Below, piece by piece: positions 21,861-33,300 of a stretch of 64,000 nt of DNA (position 1 is its first letter; every line of letters begins with the position of its first letter). The DNA is from Schizophyllum amplum (Eukaryota > Basidiomycota > Agaricomycetes > Agaricales > Schizophyllaceae), in NCBI GenBank assembly GCA_007026445.1, contig VDMD01000041.1:62001-126000 (forward strand), given 5' to 3'. A program made the translations under genes and the position numbers. A model generated the notes under the pieces. It worked only from the letters and a program-made list of their open reading frames with translations, had not been told where the DNA came from and ran no database searches.

Positions 21861-23120
21861 ATGGCAGCAGCTCTGCCGTCTGCCGACGTTGCATTTGCGA
21901 CGAACTTGACACCGGGCAACTATGATAGTGCCAATGTGCAGCTCAGCGGAGACGTGCAGACGTTCCCAGCTAACTTTCCCTTGCACTTCGTCAACTCCGA
22001 GACGGGCGAGGTTGTAAAAGCGGATGGCGCGCAGGTCGTGCCCACTCCGCGGCCGCCTCGACGCAAGCGCAGGAGCCAGAGCCCAGACCATGTCCCGCGT
22101 CCCCCGAACGCGTTCATCCTCTTCCGCGTCGACTTTGTCAAGAACGGCAGGCTGCTGGGGAACATGGAGAACCACTCGAACTTGAGCAAGATGGCAGGTG
22201 CGCGCACATACCCCACATTCGCGCGCCGCGCCACTGACGCACATACCACACACAGCGGAGTCTTGGAGGACGCTTCCGCCGCAGAAACGCGCGTACTGGG
22301 ACGCGCAGGCCCTGCTAGAGAGGCGCGCACACAGGCTGCAGTATCCGGACTACCACTTCCAGCCCACGCCGGGGCAGCCCAAGAAGCCGAGGCCGCCACC
22401 GAAGCCCAAGGTCGAGCGCCCCGCAAAGAAACCCCGCCGCGCACCCCCTCCCCTAAGCTGCGCCATATGTCTGTCCCGTACCACGAGCTGCCGCCTGATA
22501 CGCCTCCGGTGGACAAACCACCGGCACCGTCTGGGTACCCCAGAGACGCCAACCAGTTCCAGCGCAAGCTGATGGATCAGCCATCTATGATTGCGGTGTA
22601 CGGCTTGAAGGGCGCGGACATGGAGCAGCGCTTGCAAGAGATGAATAACGTGCGCCAGACGCAAGTGTACTACCCGCCCGTGCCGCCGCCGTGCGATCCG
22701 CATACGGGGAAGCTTGGGGACCAGGACTGCAACGCGTTCGACGAGTCGGACTTCGACTACTACTATTCGCGGATGGTCAGCAATGGCCCGCAGACGTCTA
22801 TGTCTGCGACGCCAGAAGAGCAGACGATGCCGCCACCGCCGAATGCGGATGTCGAGATGTCGGAGCCGTCTGAGGAGACCGGGCCCTCAGCTGTCCAGCT
22901 GCTCACGGCCAAGCAGGAAGAAGAATCCGTGCCTATACCGCCTGCTCCAGCCGCGGCGCCTGAGCCTAAGCGATATCTTGCTCGTGCTCGTGATGCTGCG
23001 TTTCCCTACTCGTATGTCGCCGAGGCGCAGTTGGAGGGGGACACTGGCTTCGAACACGTCTCGCCCATCTACCGGCGCCTCATGGAGTCGCAGCCTGCAA
23101 CCCTAGTCACGGCGATGTAG
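21861..23120 (+). CDS. HMG-box transcription factor
   Basis: After about 70 N-terminal residues and a basic patch (RPPRRKRRSQSPDHV), the DNA-binding HMG box begins RPPNAFILFRVDFVKN. It crosses a short intron (22199-22256) that joins LSKMA to ESWRTLPPQKRAYWD and ends ERRAHRLQYPDYHFQP. These residues fit MATA/Sox-type sequence-specific HMG boxes. Beyond the box the frame must change near 22411-22457 to reach the long C-terminal part (SVPYHELPPDTPPVDKPP to the stop). A 47-base GT...AG segment there would restore the frame, but it has no clear branch site and would delete a basic stretch (ERPAKKPRRAP). A single-base indel is the alternative. The tail is acidic and proline-rich, suggesting an activation region. 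The target genes are unknown. Confidence 0.75.
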   Translation: MAAALPSADVAFATNLTPGNYDSANVQLSGDVQTFPANFPLHFVNSETGEVVKADGAQVVPTPRPPRRKRRSQSPDHVPRPPNAFILFRVDFVKNGRLLGNMENHSNLSKMAGARTYPTFARRATDAHTTHSGVLEDASAAETRVLGRAGPAREARTQAAVSGLPLPAHAGAAQEAEAATEAQGRAPRKETPPRTPSPKLRHMSVPYHELPPDTPPVDKPPAPSGYPRDANQFQRKLMDQPSMIAVYGLKGADMEQRLQEMNNVRQTQVYYPPVPPPCDPHTGKLGDQDCNAFDESDFDYYYSRMVSNGPQTSMSATPEEQTMPPPPNADVEMSEPSEETGPSAVQLLTAKQEEESVPIPPAPAAAPEPKRYLARARDAAFPYSYVAEAQLEGDTGFEHVSPIYRRLMESQPATLVTAM

Positions 23121-24064
23121 TGTTCATTCCTTGGCTTGCCATTCTCTCTATCCTCATTTATTCGCATTTAACCTCATTTATTACCCTCTCGTGCTGCTCT
23201 CTACGTGCTGAATCGTTGTCCACGCCTCCTGTACTCCTTCCACTCGTTGTATATACCTTACTTACCAACATATCCGCTTCTTGCTTCAGGAGGTCCTGGG
23301 CTGTGTGTTCTACATCCGCACACCCTACCTTTCCTCCCTGGGACTACATACAGGACTGATGTGTCCTCGTCGCATTGCTGTGATCGCTTTCCCCGCTATA
23401 CTGTACTCTCCTACTCGCGCATAGTAATATGGTTATAGTTGTTGTGATTGCTCTGTCTCGAAGGACACCCAGTGGACCTCAGTAAACCTCGATGAACCGG
23501 AAGCCGAGCTCGACGGAGCGGGAGCAACACCAAAATACCTCCTCGGACATGTGGCTTCCACGCGGATTCAATTGACCCCGTGCACATAAATACCTCCGCG
23601 GAATTGTGTAAAGCATGACATTGATCGAGGCGGCTCGAGACGCGCGGTAGCTGTGACGAGCGGGCCGTTCGCGTCTTGACCTCAGCCTTCACCTTCTCGA
23701 GAGCACCTTGCGCGCTCCTCCTTTCCCGTTTCTTCCTCTTTATAACGACCCCAAGCGCGACCGTGTCGCCTTCTCTTGCCTTGCGAGCTTGATTACCGAG
23801 ACCTGTGCGTGCCCGTATATGCGTTTGGCTGGATCGAGTGAGCTGACGCGTAGATATGCATACACAGTCACGACCCGCCTTCGCGGCTACGACGCTTACG
23901 AGCCCCGCAAGGACGCCTGATAACGAGCACGCCGACGCTAGACCTTCCCACACCACCGCTTCTTCCTTCTCTGCGCGTACATTCCGACATTGCTTCGACT
24001 TCTTCCGTACATTCGAGACCTTGTTAAACCCTCATACACCTCTGCGTGACATTGCATTGCCATC
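23121..24064. other. Intergenic region before the tandem Ran-binding-domain gene
   Basis: About 940 bases of pyrimidine-rich 3' flank and promoter. A TTTATAA sequence lies near 23739. Overlapping ORFs on both strands have no recognisable domain. Confidence 0.55.
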
Positions 24065-25418
24065 ATGCCCATCCAATATCCAGACGACAACGAATACACG
24101 CGGCATGAGGCGCGTGGCAAGCTGTTCAAGCTGACCGCCGGGCGCTACGCGGAGCAGTGTGCTGGGACGATGAGAATTGTGGTGAATAAGCAGGACAAGA
24201 CTGCCGGCAGGCTGGGTGAGCTCCTGATTTGTTGGCAAAGATTGTCCGCTTGCTGACTATGCTTGCTTCCTACTTGTATAACACCCATACACTATCTGTG
24301 TACCACCCTCATCCGCCGTGACTTTCGTCTCTTCTACGGCGGTACCGCATATGTGGTCGATAGTCATGCGCGAGTCGGGCACCGATATCATCATGCTGGA
24401 CCTTCGGATTGACATGGTTGGCAAGGCCTGCCTCGGCGGCGCTGACGATCGCTGGGTCACACTGGAGACGGATGACGACTACTGCGACGAGGAGCAGAGC
24501 TACATGTTCAAGGTACGTACCTTCAGTCTGCTCGCGGGCGCCCAGCGTCCGATCAACGTCCCGACGGACGTCCTCCTCCCCAAGCCTGCCCGCGTCTCAC
24601 TCACCTTTGCAGATCCTCGGAACGTCGGGTGCACAACGCGTTCTGGACGTTATATACGACTGCGCCGTCGAAAGCATATTTACCCAGTCGAAGGGCGGCA
24701 TCGAGGAAGATGCGCTCCCCCAGCTGCGCGACGTGATCATTGCGTCGATGCAGGTGAATCCCAGTCGCGCGGCGGCGAGTCCGACTGCGCCGATTACGCC
24801 TCCGAGAGCATCGTCTTACCGTAAGTTAGCCCGGATTAACGACTGAAGGTCCTCACACTGACCTTACGTACAGGTGTCAAGGCCGCCAGGCTGAGCAACG
24901 GCCCAACGCCACCCAAAACACCCGTGTTTTGTATAAAGGAGGAGATCATGGTGTGCAGTGCGCGGGGCACACTGCACCGGTACGAGGATTTGCACGAGAA
25001 TGACGGAAGGGATACGTTGGGTGTGGTGAAGGTGACGGTGAACAGGATGGACCCGACGTGCTCGGGGCGCTTAGGTGAGTGTGACTTTGGACGTCGAAAA
25101 AGTGCTTCGCTCATAGATGCACACGACAGTGATGTACAGGGACATCGGCGGGTCGGTCCTAATTGATGTTCCACTCAGGAACTTGTTCCGGTGCAGCTTC
25201 GCCCACCCGTTCGACTGGCGGTACATCAGTCTTGCGTTTGCGTCTGAGTTTGGAGAGAAACAATATGTGTTGTTCCAGGTGAGGCCATTCGACGTCGAAT
25301 TTTGGGCAACGAATCGTACTGACTGACCTCCCAGGCAATTCACGTGGAGCAAGCAAAGAATCTTGTGGCCGCAGTGAACGATCCGCGCGCCTACCTTGCT
25401 CTGGAGATGGGCGGTTGA
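24065..25418 (+). CDS. Protein of two tandem degenerate Ran-binding (PH-fold) domains
   Basis: The spliced product starts MPIQYPDDNEYTRHEARGKL and consists of two copies of one fold. Copy 1 runs RGKLFKL ... GTMRIVVN ... AGRLVMRESGTDIIMLDLRI ... SYMFKILGTSGAQRVLDVIY. Copy 2 runs KEEIMVCSARGTLHRYEDL ... GVVKVTVN ... SGRLVMYRDIGGSVLIDV ... QYVLFQAIHVEQAKNLVAAV. The pattern (RGKL, GxMxIxVN, GRLxMR, final helix) is that of RanBP1-type domains, which bind Ran-GTP. The WKERG motif of classical domains is not retained, so Ran binding is doubtful. A Ser/Pro linker (SRAAASPTAPITPPRASSY) joins the copies. Each copy has a phase-1 intron just before the VM and a phase-0 intron before the last helix, exactly as in the RanBP3-like gene at 27571-29901. 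The role is unknown. Confidence 0.75.
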
Positions 25419-25813
25419 TCGTCAACATGCCCATTGTTCACATTGCATCCCGTCATTCGACTGACTGTCTCGTCCAGTTCACACTGTCTCTATTGCACAA
25501 ACTACTGACATACATACATTATTTTCTGTGTATATTTTGTTCTGTACGGCTCGTTACAAAGGCGGGGCTTACGGTAATCGTCTCGCAAGCTAATTACTAT
25601 TTGTGGAACAAGGGTTGTGGGCAGGTTGTGGGTCCAACGATGATGACAACAACGTGGCACGCGTCGCGATCACGCCTTTTTGATCACTGCACGTCTCCCC
25701 GAGCGTAACAAGTACGTAGTGACCAAGTAGTGACTGACCTTCTCCTTCTCCTCTTCCATTGCCTCCACGTTCCTTCCCTTCTTCTCCTCCTCCGCCATCG
25801 TCCGCCGCCCAGC
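25419..25813. other. Intergenic region before the RING gene
   Basis: Nearly 400 bases of 3' flank and promoter, with a CT-rich run just before the ATG at 25814. Nothing else seen. Confidence 0.55.
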
Positions 25814-26765
25814 ATGGATTGCGGGATCTGCACAGACGGCCTGAGGGAGCCAGTGTCCACGAAGTGCGGTGAGTAGATACGGCGCTTAGCTCTGCGCGCG
25901 GGAGGTCAGGCTGATGAGATGTTAGGTCACGTCTTCTGTGATGCGTGCATCAACGAAGTGATCAAGCGCGCGGGCAGGGGCAAATCCGCGAACTGCCCAA
26001 CTTGCCAGAAGGAGCTCAAGGGTGCGTGCGATCTTCCCAGGCGTCTTCCACATTGCTTCCCCCCTCACACTCTGCATCCTCCTCATCGCCATCCTCCGGC
26101 CTAACACCATGCCTCATAAAATTTTCTCTCAGGCCCTAGCCGCCCCCTCCTCAAGCTTGCCCTGGACACTTCTCGCCACGATGAGCTGCGCCACACGAAT
26201 GTCTCCCTCCGCAACGAGCTAAAAGAGTCCCTGCTCGAGTGCGAGCGCACCAAGAACTACATCTCGCACCTCGAGCGCGAGCTGCGCGGGATCAAGCGAC
26301 AGCACGCAGACGCGGACGCAGACACGCAGCGCTACAAGCGCCGCTGCTACCGCGCGGAGGACGATGCGGCGCGCTTCCGCAACGCGCTGCTCGTCAAGGT
26401 CGGCGCGCTCGTCACCATTGCGGGCGGCCTGGCCGTGCAGGGGATGATGGAGGATGGGATGGTAGACGAAGACGACTACCTAGTGGACGAGGAGGAGGAG
26501 GGGGATGACGAGGATTGCGACCCGGCGCGGGTTGCCGCGCCGACGTCCGACACGGCCGTCGACGATGAGAACCCCTTCGTCGAGCGCTCGGACGATGGAC
26601 TATTCTCTTCCAAGGTGCGCGCGGATCCTTCCGCGATGAGCGCTGCGGCGGAAGCTATGATTCAGCAAGCGTGCGTCCATTGTATATTCCTCTCACCGAT
26701 TGCTGAACTTCACCCACAGGCGTAGATATGCGCTTGAGGACGAAGAGTCCAGCGTCGACCACTAG
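25814..26765 (+). CDS. C3HC4 RING-finger protein with coiled coil
   Basis: MDCGICTDGLREPVSTKC is followed, after a short intron, by GHVFCDACINEVIKRAG and ANCPTCQKELK. Together these give a complete C3HC4 RING at the extreme N terminus, which normally makes a ubiquitin E3 ligase by recruiting an E2. A second intron leads to a charged coiled coil (NVSLRNELKESLLECERTKN, HLERELRGIKRQHADADADT). A short hydrophobic patch (GALVTIAGGLAVQ) and an acidic tail follow. The last intron splits GC|G, so the apparent TAG after the acceptor is out of frame and the protein ends SSVDH. Substrate unknown. Confidence 0.82.
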
Positions 26766-27570
26766 AAAGCGATACCCAATCCATCCACCAACCCTTCTCA
26801 TCGGCTCGAAGATCACTATAGACTGCCATCAAGCGTCCCAAGACCTCAGGCAGGATTCTTGATCTATTTACCTACGATATTACCCCTCTTGTTTCTGTTT
26901 CTACTCTACTCGCATACACGTCCTCACTCACCTATTACCCTCCTTACATAGTACTATTAGTGTCTCACCCGCCTCTGCTTCAGCTAACACCCTCCTTACT
27001 GACACTCTCCTTACCTACTGAGCCTATTCCGGGGCTTATTTTTCCAAATATTGCAGCTAGCCTGTGAATTCTGAGGTGAATAGACCTGCGCCGTTTCCGC
27101 CTCTGCTCACAAGGTCTTCTGCGTATGAATTGCAGGGGCACAAGGAACAGCACAACAAGTGCTATCATCGAGAGATTGGCGCAAGCACCGAAGCACCTAC
27201 GAACATAGGAGCAGAATGACAGAAGCTGATCGACGTCCAGTCCCACCTACTGCACTAACGTTGAATCGCACCACACATTACACCAACGTATGCTGTATCA
27301 TTGGCATTGGACCTGCAGCACGCACGAGAACAATGTAAGTTAGCTCGGTACCATGCATATAAATAAGTACAGAGATGAGAGGAAACAAAGCAGCGTCGAA
27401 GCAAATATTCGTTCGTTAGGTCGTATGTAGCAGTAGCAGTATACGGTTGAGAAGGCGGACGTGCAAGGGCAGAGATAACGGGCAAGGGGAGAGGAAGCGC
27501 AAGCAGAACTGACGCAGTTCACCATGCATTCCTCTCGTCCCCGCGATGCTCCGGATCTGGCGTCTTTCTC
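26766..27570. other. Convergent intergenic region
   Basis: About 800 bases between the 3' ends of the RING gene and the RanBP3-like gene. The content is AT-richer than the flanks and includes a TATAAATA at about 27357 that has no gene to serve. No supported ORF. Confidence 0.55.
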
Positions 27571-29901
27571 CTACACAATACCCGCCGCGTCATCGACAGC
27601 CACGGCCCGGTGGCGCTGCGGCGTTGCTAGCCATGGGTTCAGTCGTGCATAGCCGCCCTCCTTCCGTTCTAAGTATGCTGCCGGGTCCTTGGCGGCGTCG
27701 GCGAGCTGCTGGACGAGGGAAGCCTCCCGCATCTACGTGAGTGATTGGTCAGTATGCAGTTGACGGCGAAGGCGCAGTGGCAGACTCACGCGGAAAGTGT
27801 AAGTCTCGATACCCGTGCCGGTTGCGATGGACAGCAGCAGGTAACGAGTGTCCGCCTTGTTGACTTCACACTTCGCGATCGAAGTAGTGGACGCGTTCAG
27901 CAGGAGGTTGTGCACGGTGTCCTTGCGCATGACTGGAGGAGGTTGGTGAGATAAGCTGAGATGTATCACCCTGCATGTGGACATGACTTACTCAACCGGC
28001 CAATCTTCCTGTCCTCGCGCTTCACGTTAACCTTCATGATACCCACGCCACGCTCTTTGTACGCGTCGCCGTCCATGAGGTACAACTTGCCTCGCCCAGA
28101 GAAGACTATCTCCTCGTCTTCCTCTCCGGTAGCAACTACAAGCGGGTCAGCTTAGGCAGTCGGCGCTGCTAACACGATTGCGCTCACCTTCCTGCTCCTT
28201 CAGGTTCAGCTTGGCCTTTTTCTTCTTCTCTTCGTCGTCCGAGTCTCCCACATCCTTGTGGGCTCTGAGCTTGTCCTGGAAGCTCGTCTTCTCCGCACCA
28301 TCCTCTCCATCGGGAGAGGGCGTCGACTTGCCCGAATCGGCCTGGTCGGACTTGCTGCCGGCACCGTTGGCCTTGGCTGATGTGCCGAAGGGGTTGGAGG
28401 TGGTATACGCGGAGAACGCGTTTGACTTGATGTTCACAGTAGGCGTCGAGCGCTCGGGAGTGTTTGGTCGCTCGATGCGGGACGCTGAGCCGAAGATAGG
28501 GGTGCTGGTGCGCGCCACAGTGGCGAACGGCGATGCGGATCCAGTGAATGCGGCGAAGCCTGAGCGTGCAAAGGGGTCCTTGGATGTGGACGGGGTAGGA
28601 GGATTGTTGGGGGTTGAAGGGACGCTCGGTGCCGGAGGTGATGGGGATGCCGATGTCGTTGTCCCGAATTTAGCAGGACCCTTGACAGGGACCTTGACTC
28701 CGGCAAACGGAGAGGCCGCGCCAGCGAAAGCCATGAAGCCCTGGCAGTCCATTAGATGAGGTTCGGTAGTGCATAGTTATAACACACCTTCGCCGCTGCG
28801 CTTGGCTTGCTGTCTTTCTTCTCAGTCGTCTCCTTCTTCTCCTTCTTCTCCTTCTTCGGTGGCTTGTCCTCCTTGTCTTCAGGTGGAGGCGTCGGGCGCT
28901 TGTGCTCGCGTGGGTCCCGATCATCGTCATCATCCTCGCGAGATCGCTTCAGAGAGTCGATGGACCGGCGCGAGGTAGCATCGACAGTGGTGGGTGCGGG
29001 ATCTGGCGGGGGCGTCGGCCTCTTCTTCTCCCGAGGGTTCTCGTCATCCTCCGGATCGTCACGAGAGCGCTTGAGGGTCTCCTGGGGCGTCGAGGGACCC
29101 TCGCTGACGCCGCGGTCAACGAGCTTCCGCTTCCGCTGGGGTCGGCCCCCTTCCTCCATGGATGCGTCCGACGCGCGCCGCGATGTAGGCTGGGAGGAGC
29201 CACTTGCCGAGCCCATCACCACGCTCGCCGCCTTCTGGGAGGCGGGCGAGTTAGAGCGGGCGGACACGCTGTGCATGTCGGCATCGTCGTGCTTGGTCCG
29301 CGCGTCAGCGGCGGTGGCCACGGGGCCCGCGTTATCGGATGAGGTCTCAGCCATGTCGTGATCAGCAGCAGCGCGGGGCGGCGACTGGCCCTCAGTATTC
29401 TGCCAGTTAAGATCTTCGACGCCACGCCTGATCTGGCGCACGGCCTGTTCCTGGCGAGGTGAGCTGCTGAGACCCTTGGGGGAGTTGGAGCGCGACCGCG
29501 AGGCAGAGCGGCTGCGGCTACCGCTGCCCTCCTCCTCTGGATGGGAATCGAGGGCTATCTTGTTCTTCTTCTTGGGTGCCTGCTGCTCCTTGACGTCGAC
29601 GCTGCCGGCCTGGGTGTTCGGTGTCAGAGCGATCAGGGCCGACTGCGACACCCGAGGCGGCTCACCGTGGAGGAGGCACAAGTGAGTGCAGGCTCAAGAG
29701 ACACTTCTCTCTCGCGCTTGCGGGCTGTCTTGGTAGCTGTAGGGTCGCCAGAATATAATGCGTCAATTATCCATCAGACAAGGGCCATGATAAGTGCTCA
29801 CCTGAGGAGGTGGGCGCCTCCGCTGGCTCTGGGGTCGGGGATGAGGATTTCTGTGACGGCGGGCGGCCGTCCGTTGGCGGCGGGGCGGTGGGCTCTGACA
29901 T
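27571..29901 (-). CDS. Nup2/RanBP3 (Hba1)-like Ran-binding protein
   Basis: Proteins of this class bind Ran-GTP through a C-terminal domain and support nuclear transport or export cofactor function. The start MSEPTAPPPTDGRPP at 29901 opens a long disordered region with Ser/Arg runs, KKKNKIALDSHPEEE and several bipartite basic signals (QRKRKLVDRG, REKKRPTPPP). Two similar short motifs, GFMAFAGAASPFAGV and GFAAFTGSASPFATV, recall the docking repeats of nucleoporins. The Ran-binding domain is canonical: SGRGKLYLMDGDAYKERG, GIMKVNVKREDRKIGRL, then IMRKDTVHNLLLNAS and REASLVQQLADAAKDPAAYL. Introns fall before the MRK (phase 1) and before the last helix (phase 0). The stop is at 27571-27573. Confidence 0.85.
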
Positions 29902-30304
29902 CCTTGCCTTCGTCGTCGTGGTTCGCGTTGAGAAGAGAATGCAGTCGCTGGTCCGAGCCCTGACGTGACGCATGTACGGCAAACGCCGAGTCACGCGGTC
30001 ATTGTTCTCTTGTTGAAAACAATAGTCACGTCCGCCTCTTTAGGCGATGGCCTCAGATCTGGTACACAACCGCTGCTCATCTACTTTGTAAGGCTAACAG
30101 CTAGGAGATTGACCGAGTAGATCGAATTAGCTACCTACTGGCCATGGGCTAGTGGCCTACATAACAAACATGACGGCAAAACGCCAGGGCACCTAATATT
30201 TATCCCAATCCCGACATAACGATGATGATAGTACACAGCAGATACGACAAGCACAGACAAATCCAAGAAACCAAGCTGCAAGACAAGGAAGATCATGCGC
30301 ACGG
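29902..30304. other. Intergenic region upstream of the RanBP3-like gene
   Basis: About 400 bases that serve as promoter of the RanBP3-like gene and 3' flank of the histidine kinase. No additional feature seen. Confidence 0.55.
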
Positions 30305-33300
30305 TCACCGTGGCGAGTCCGAAGATGAGGGCCCATCTAAAGGACTCGGACCTAACCGTGAGGGTCCTCCTGACCGCGTCGATGGTGCTGGCGGAGGATG
30401 TAGCTCTGGCGGTGGCCGCAATGCAGGCGCAGGTATTGGGACACCGCGCGCCTTCCGTCGCTCAGCAGCAGCCGCTAGGACCTCAAGCAAGTTGTCCTTC
30501 GTCGCAGGTTTGGTGTACACCCGATCAACTCCAGCCTCGATAAATTCCTTTTGGTCTGTAACCATCAAGTCAACGCCCAGTTAATCCAATACACAGAGAG
30601 ACACACCTTGCACCATAGCGTTCCCCGTCAACCCTACCACGAAATCTCGTCTCCTCGCCTGCCGCAGACACTTCGCCACCTTCGTCCCGAACAGCCTCGG
30701 CATCTGGTTGTCCAACAACACGAGCGCAAAAGGGCCCTCATCCGCATCTCCCTCCTCAGCCTGCTGTCCCAACGCCCCGCCTGCAGCAGCCTCCATCGCC
30801 GCATCCGACCCCGGTATCGTCCATGACGGCGTGCCCGACCCCTCCGACCCCGGCGTCCCCACTGGAAGCGGGATCCCCAGCACCTCGAGAGCATTCATCC
30901 CGTCGTACGCAGTCGACACTTCGCAGCCGAGCCGCTGCAGCGTCCGCACCATCACAGCCCGCGTCACATCGTCGTCCTCGACGACCAAGACCGGTAGACC
31001 GGAGGGTGAAGGACGTGAACGTGAGCTCTCCGGCGGTGACGGCCGGGCCCCCGTCGCTGGTGTATCTTCGCGCGTCGTCGTGCCATCTTGCGTAGCTTCA
31101 CGTGTGGACGAAGTAGCCTCACGTGCTGCCGCCGCACCATCCATGCCTTCCGGGAAGTACGATCCGCTGGCGTCTGACAACCGTCGATGAGACGCCGCGC
31201 CCTCATCCTGTGACGACGGACTACAGCTAGTCCATAAGCTGGACGACACCTGTGACCCTCTCCTCGGCTGGTTGGACAGTCTTCGCGTATGGCCGCCCCT
31301 CTTCGATGGTGGCAGGGTAATGTTGACGTGACCCGCTACAGCACAATCAGTACAATCCTACCCATACTCGAATCAGCCCAACTCACCCTGCTCCATCAAA
31401 CCCCGCATCGCAGCCGAGGACTGCGCTTCGCTGAGCTTGATCTGTGAGGGACGCAGCGCATAGACCTCGTTTCCAAAAGCCTCCGTGACCGAGTCCTTCG
31501 CCGACTGCTCCATAGGTACGTCCGCCATCAGCACCTCCAGGTCCTTGCGCGGAATCCGGCTGCCGACACCGAGAGGAAGGTCGAACCAAAACGTTGAGCC
31601 TTCCCCAACCTTGGAGCGCACACCAAGACGGCCGCCCCACTGCTTGACTATGGAGCGCACAAGCGCCAGGCCAAGGCCGCTGCCCTTGCCGCCTTGTTGG
31701 ATACCGAGCGAGGTCTGATTGAAGGGTGCTAGCGGACACCATTGGATGAGCAAAATCAGCACAGCACAGGGTTTGAGTACTCACAGAAGAGCTTCCCTTG
31801 AACAATATCATCGTGCTTGATGCCACAGCCCGTGTCGGAGATCTCAACGCGCACAAAGATACGATCCGCATCTGCATTGAGCGCACCGCCGAGACCGCGA
31901 TTGTGCTCGTCCAGAAGCACCTTCGACAGCGGCGCATGCCCAGAGGTACCCTCCACCGCGGTGCTGTCGCTCCGCATCGTCGCCAGCGGCGCCCTCGTGG
32001 GCTTCAGGAGCGTCGTCGTAAGAGTCAGGCTGCCGCCCTCTGGCGTGAACTTGCAGGCGTTGCTGGTCAGGTTCGTAATGACCTGTCGCAACCGCGCCTG
32101 GTCGCCCACGACAAAGCCGTCGTACTGATCGGTCTTCTCGCGCTCCTCGGCCTCATCCTGTGTCTTGCCCAGTGCTCGGTACGCAGCTTGACGCGCAACC
32201 TATGCATCATGAGTATGCCTGCATTTTTTCAAATATGGTATACACACCTTATCGATGTTGGGATCCACATTGACCTTGAACTTCAGGTTTCGGGCATTCG
32301 TCGCAATTTCCAGGGGGACGATGAGAGAGCGTACGGCTTGATGGAAGGCGAAAGGCTGGGAGTCATAGCATAAGCAAGATGTGCGTATTCATTCGCAATT
32401 CACTGACCGCGTTCGCGAACTCGAAGCGTCCACTGTCCAACCGATTGCTGTTGACCTGTCTTTAACTTACTGCTGTTATAAGAGGTTGCCTGTAACTTAC
32501 AAATCCAGCACGTCATTGAGGACTGTTGTATTTCATCAGTCACGAGAAGCTGCTGAAGCCTTGATGAGAACATACCTTGCGACATGTTACCCAGCCCACC
32601 CTTCAGCGCCTCGAAGTCTTCCCGACTCTGATCGTCAATAACGCCAGCCGCTTCTATGTTCTGGACGGCGAGAACTGTTCTCCAATTAATGACCGCCGCA
32701 TAATATAGGCTAGACCCTAACTCACAAGCGACATTGAGAGGCACTCTGACCTGTGCTTCAAGTTCAGAACACAACGCGTGACTCTCGTGAAAAGGTGCTT
32801 ATCATGGAAGACATAGCTGATGGCTGGTATTAGTAGCACGCTCGACGTGGGAAGATAAGTGCGTACCTGGTCAGCCGGGCTTTCGATTCATAGGCCTTTG
32901 TTCGCTGGTATTGAGCTACATAGCGTGAGCCACGGCCACGAAGAGTTCAGTCGCAATGCTTACCAGCGATAACATCCTGAGTGAATTTGTCTGTTAGAAG
33001 AAGTGCTAGGGTAAGGTGACATCACGCACCCGATATTGCTTCCGTAACCTGGTCCTCATCTTGAAAAGTCGCCTTTCAGACTGAAGAAGAGCGTCAGCAA
33101 GCGCACTACAACGTGGGGAAAATACATACATCTTCCCGGTGATAATGCAGGATCAGTAGGACTGAGCATGACATGAGAAAGCATGCATCGAAAAAAAAAT
33201 GCAACACAAACAAATATTGAACACCAGGAAGTTGATCATGCCTGTTCATCGATTAGGACAGCTAAAATCCAGAGTAAAACTGAACACGTACTTCTCGTCC

